Part shown: in pieces, positions 61,582-64,000 of the stretch
Layout of the letters: each line of letters opens with the position of its first letter
How positions within the stretch are numbered: position 1 is the first letter of the stretch
Made by a program: the position numbers and the translations under genes
Notes under the pieces: model-generated
Databases searched by the model: none
The model's input: only the letters and a program-made list of their open reading frames with translations
What the model was told of the DNA's origin: nothing
DNA from: Fictibacillus fluitans
GTDB lineage: Bacteria; Bacillota; Bacilli; Bacillales; Fictibacillaceae
NCBI RefSeq assembly: GCF_030418125.1
Contig: NZ_JAUHTR010000005.1
Span: 62,001 to 126,000, forward strand
DNA length: 64,000 nt
Direction of reading: 5' to 3'

Positions 61582-62040
61582 ATGGGACGTAAAAGCGAAT
61601 CGGTTTCTACAGAAGATCTATCGGAATATGAACTGTCTTTAAAAGAGAGACAGAAAGCGGCAATGGGCGGTTTGTTTTGGGCATATATCCTCTTTGTTTT
61701 TGGTATTTACACCCTTAATTTGGTTGACCTTTTTCAGTTTACTACAGTCATGCTGCTTGGGATTCTTTTACTAGTTGCAGGATTTACCCTGTTGCCTGCT
61801 CTTATAAACCGCAAGATTGAACCAAACACTGGTTCTAATACAATCAAACCATCTTCTCCCTTGTACTACAAATACACAAAAACAGCCTTGTTTTACGCCT
61901 ATCTCATTTTCCTATTTAGCACAGTCGCTTTTTATCTTACTGATCACTTTACCACTCAAAATGTTTTGTTACCCGGACTTGTTTTATTCCTTGCCAGTTT
62001 GTCCGCATCAAACGTGTTGGCAAGTCGTACAAAGAGATGA
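61582..62040 (+). CDS. Membrane protein of unknown function
   Basis: The 152-residue protein has a charged N-terminal region (MGRKSESVSTEDLSEYELSLKERQK, about 25 residues) and four hydrophobic segments: about 29-46, 53-73, 100-118 and 127-144. Two similar halves (GGLFWAYILFVFGIYTLNLVDLF and ALFYAYLIFLFSTVAFYLTDHF) suggest an internal repeat of a two-helix unit. AGGGGG lies before the ATG. No family is recognised. A terminator follows. Confidence 0.75.
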   Translation: MGRKSESVSTEDLSEYELSLKERQKAAMGGLFWAYILFVFGIYTLNLVDLFQFTTVMLLGILLLVAGFTLLPALINRKIEPNTGSNTIKPSSPLYYKYTKTALFYAYLIFLFSTVAFYLTDHFTTQNVLLPGLVLFLASLSASNVLASRTKR

Positions 62041-62055
62041 CTCCTTAACCATATA

Positions 62056-62086
62056 AAACCTTGCAAGCCGCAGCTTACAAGGTTTT
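62056..62086. terminator. Bidirectional terminator between the membrane protein and GH16 genes
   Basis: AAAACCTTG and inner AAGC pair with GCTT and CAAGGTTTT (about 13 bp, one mismatch). It lies 16 bases after the rightward stop and 11 before the leftward stop. Confidence 0.82.
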
Positions 62087-62096
62087 AAAGACCAGT

Positions 62097-64000
62097 CTAT
62101 TGATTAAATTTCATCCAATCCAGATTCACATTTGGGGCATAGACTTGTAGCGTTTGTATCCCCTTTTCCAATCTGATAGTACTTGTTACAGTCTGCCAAG
62201 AATCCCACCCTCCAGTTTGAGGTACCTTTATAGTAGAGTGGTCATCAGCATTCACCACATTAATTTCACCTGCTGGAAGATCCCCGCTAAACTGGTTTCC
62301 TTTCTTCGTCAAGAGAGTAATGCTTCCTCCATCTCTGCCGGAAGCCACCCGGTAGGTTACTGTATAGTCCCCTGCTTCTTTAACATCGACAGCATACTGC
62401 ATCCAATCCCCTTCGTCGATCCAGCCCACACTGGATTCCCCTGATTGCACACCAAACATGTCCTGATAATGTTCGGCTTCAATCGTTTGATGGGTTGAAT
62501 CAAGTACAACCGGAGCAGCAATCCTTTTCATTTGAATGTTATCCATCGTGACATTTGCTTTGTTTCCGCCCAATAGGAATTCTATGACACTCTTTTGTTG
62601 GCTTTCCGACGGATGAATCAGGACTTGATAGTTTTTCATTTCCGATGAGAGCTTAATATCAGTAGTTTTCGTATAGAACGTGTCTCTCGTTTCATTCGCA
62701 ACTCTGAACCCGATGTTTCTTTCTGAGTCGGCTTTCGCGTCAAAGGTGAGCAAATAGGCTGCTTCCTTTTCAAGATTGAGCTTGTCCTGGCTCAATCGGA
62801 TAGCATCCGCACTTTTTCCGGCATTTTTGATCTTCACATTAAGTTTTCTTTCTGAAACCGCTGCCCCTACCTCCGTTTTTGCTTTTGCCCCTCGTTCAGT
62901 TGCGAATTCCCAGAACTCCTGACGGTCTGTACCCTGGTCAAATGTACCATTATAAATGTAGTTTCCGTTTGGCAGTATTTTTTTCGGAGCATTTGGGTCC
63001 TTTGGAAGTTTGACCAGCTTGACGTTGTCAATCCAGACAGGAAGTGCTGACGCCTGTCCTAGATTAAATTCCAAACGGGCATGCGGATCCGTTTCATTTT
63101 CCATCGAGAATTCATAGGAAAAGGACTTCATAGAGTTGGTCAGTGAGAGCGTTTGATCAGATAGGTATCTGGAGTAATTACGTTCGGGCCCCGAAATATT
63201 AATAACCGCCGTGCGGTTACCTTCTGAACGCGCGTCAAAACTCAGTCTGTACCGTTCACCCCGTTCAATCGGCATGTCCGGCTGAACGAATTGGACAGCA
63301 TGCACAGCGTCCCCTGGTTTAGTAATACTGATTTTGGCTGAACCGTTATCAACGGCAGCATTTCCTTCTCCACCAAACAAATCGGACGGTTCAAAAGGCT
63401 GAAACTTCCAATCATCGAGTGAAGTAGTAAAATCTCCATTATATATATAGTTCCCATCATCAAGAGGAGGGCGCAGCTCAACAGCCGGATCTTCCGTCAC
63501 CGGGCGTTCCCCGGGTTCTCTGTATTTTCCATCCAAATCATAGACTCGAACATAGTCTACCAGCATCCTGTTGGGAAACTCTGTGGATTGATCCGGATAT
63601 CCCGGCCAATTCCCTCCAACCGCCAAATTCAGCTGCATGTAGAAATCCCTGTCAAAAGGAGCAGGATACGTATAAGGTGCTGCAGCATTCTCATTTTTGC
63701 TGTACCAGTCATTTTGTTTCGCATAAAGAATACCGTCCACATACCAGCTGATTTCACCGGGCTCCCAATCCAGGGTGAACGTATGATAGTCTTCTGAAAA
63801 GTCCTTTACTCCCTCAGGAAGCGTATAGTCTTGTCCTGTATACTTCCATGGCATGCCATAATGCAGAGTGCCATGAACCTGGTTGGGCGCATGACCCAGC
63901 ATTTCCATAATGTCAATTTCGCCACTGGCCGGCCAGCCTGAATAAAGATCATAATCCGTCGGCATCATCCAGATGGCAGGCCACATCCCCTGGCCTTTAG
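62097..64000 (-). CDS. GH16 endo-beta-glucanase with carbohydrate-binding modules (5' end missing)
   Basis: The gene is cut by the right window edge. The frame stays open past the ATG at 63986, and the residues before it read KGQG, followed by MWPAIWMMP, which is the interior of a GH16 domain, so the true start lies outside. The catalytic motif GEIDIMEMLGH (ExDxxE) is visible near the right end. Then follow two similar beta-sandwich modules (GNYIYNGDFTTSLDDWKFQP... and GNYIYNGTFDQGTDRQEFWEF..., CBM4/9-like) and a C-terminal CBM6-like module (EAEHYQDMFGVQSGESSVGW). The likely role is secreted laminarinase/lichenase acting on beta-1,3-glucans. No signal peptide can be checked. Confidence 0.92.
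   Translation of the reverse strand, partial: KGQGMWPAIWMMPTDYDLYSGWPASGEIDIMEMLGHAPNQVHGTLHYGMPWKYTGQDYTLPEGVKDFSEDYHTFTLDWEPGEISWYVDGILYAKQNDWYSKNENAAAPYTYPAPFDRDFYMQLNLAVGGNWPGYPDQSTEFPNRMLVDYVRVYDLDGKYREPGERPVTEDPAVELRPPLDDGNYIYNGDFTTSLDDWKFQPFEPSDLFGGEGNAAVDNGSAKISITKPGDAVHAVQFVQPDMPIERGERYRLSFDARSEGNRTAVINISGPERNYSRYLSDQTLSLTNSMKSFSYEFSMENETDPHARLEFNLGQASALPVWIDNVKLVKLPKDPNAPKKILPNGNYIYNGTFDQGTDRQEFWEFATERGAKAKTEVGAAVSERKLNVKIKNAGKSADAIRLSQDKLNLEKEAAYLLTFDAKADSERNIGFRVANETRDTFYTKTTDIKLSSEMKNYQVLIHPSESQQKSVIEFLLGGNKANVTMDNIQMKRIAAPVVLDSTHQTIEAEHYQDMFGVQSGESSVGWIDEGDWMQYAVDVKEAGDYTVTYRVASGRDGGSITLLTKKGNQFSGDLPAGEINVVNADDHSTIKVPQTGGWDSWQTVTSTIRLEKGIQTLQVYAPNVNLDWMKFNQ

Overview
The window looks like chromosomal DNA of a spore-forming Bacillaceae bacterium (Bacillus/Fictibacillus-like, inferred). 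The reasons are AGGAGG-type ribosome binding sites before most genes, frequent TTG/GTG starts, CcpA-type cre sites, a SinI-like peptide, XylR-type operators and a heterocycloanthracin-type peptide cluster. I saw no rRNA, tRNA, insertion sequence, prophage or CRISPR array.

Region 1 (1-9540) is a mixed housekeeping and stress segment: GNAT acetyltransferases, DinB-fold proteins, a LOG protein, an EamA exporter, a P1 peptidase, an SDR, a CMD-family protein, an Lrp regulator and two odd small genes. One small membrane gene (2851-3208) appears frameshifted, and a 21-bp tandem repeat lies at 1479-1595.

Region 2 (9540-31260) is a large glucuronoxylan utilisation locus. One leftward operon encodes an ABC importer without ATPase, a YesL-like protein, GH67 alpha-glucuronidase, GH43 beta-xylosidase, a cytoplasmic CE4-type deacetylase and aldose 1-epimerase. 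A second carries xylA, xylB, two Gfo/Idh/MocA oxidoreductases and a Nif3-like protein. A third carries another Gfo/Idh/MocA enzyme and GH52 beta-xylosidase, divergent from the ROK repressor xylR. All three promoter regions contain the same operator core, TAGTTTGT-N7-ACAAAC, and two also have cre or cre-like sites. The layout fits import of aldouronic acids and xylo-oligosaccharides, intracellular trimming to xylose, and entry into the pentose phosphate pathway. A MarR-family gene and a small membrane protein sit inside this locus.

Region 3 (31260-41000) is acid-sugar and amide metabolism: a GntP permease, a four-carbon acid sugar kinase and a beta-hydroxyacid dehydrogenase divergent from a GntR/FCD regulator with GTATAC palindromes; an amidase with an MFS transporter; a SinI-like peptide; and two SDRs. 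Region 4 (41000-47850) holds a regulator, a cytidine deaminase-like gene and an abgT-M20-M20 operon preceded by three TTAACGGA boxes.

Region 5 (48800-55600) is the most distinctive part: a complete thiazole/oxazole-modified peptide cluster of the heterocycloanthracin type. It has a 101-residue precursor with 18 cysteines in Cys-Xaa-Xaa repeats, a ThiF-like maturation protein, a YcaO cyclodehydratase, a double-module SagB dehydrogenase and a neighbouring metallophosphoesterase. No dedicated exporter or protease is visible. Region 6 (55600-61400) holds two small membrane proteins and a compact leftward operon of sensor kinase (frameshifted as read), response regulator, SSS-like membrane protein, acetamidase/formamidase and APC permease. 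The window ends inside a multidomain GH16 glucanase gene running leftward from beyond the right edge.
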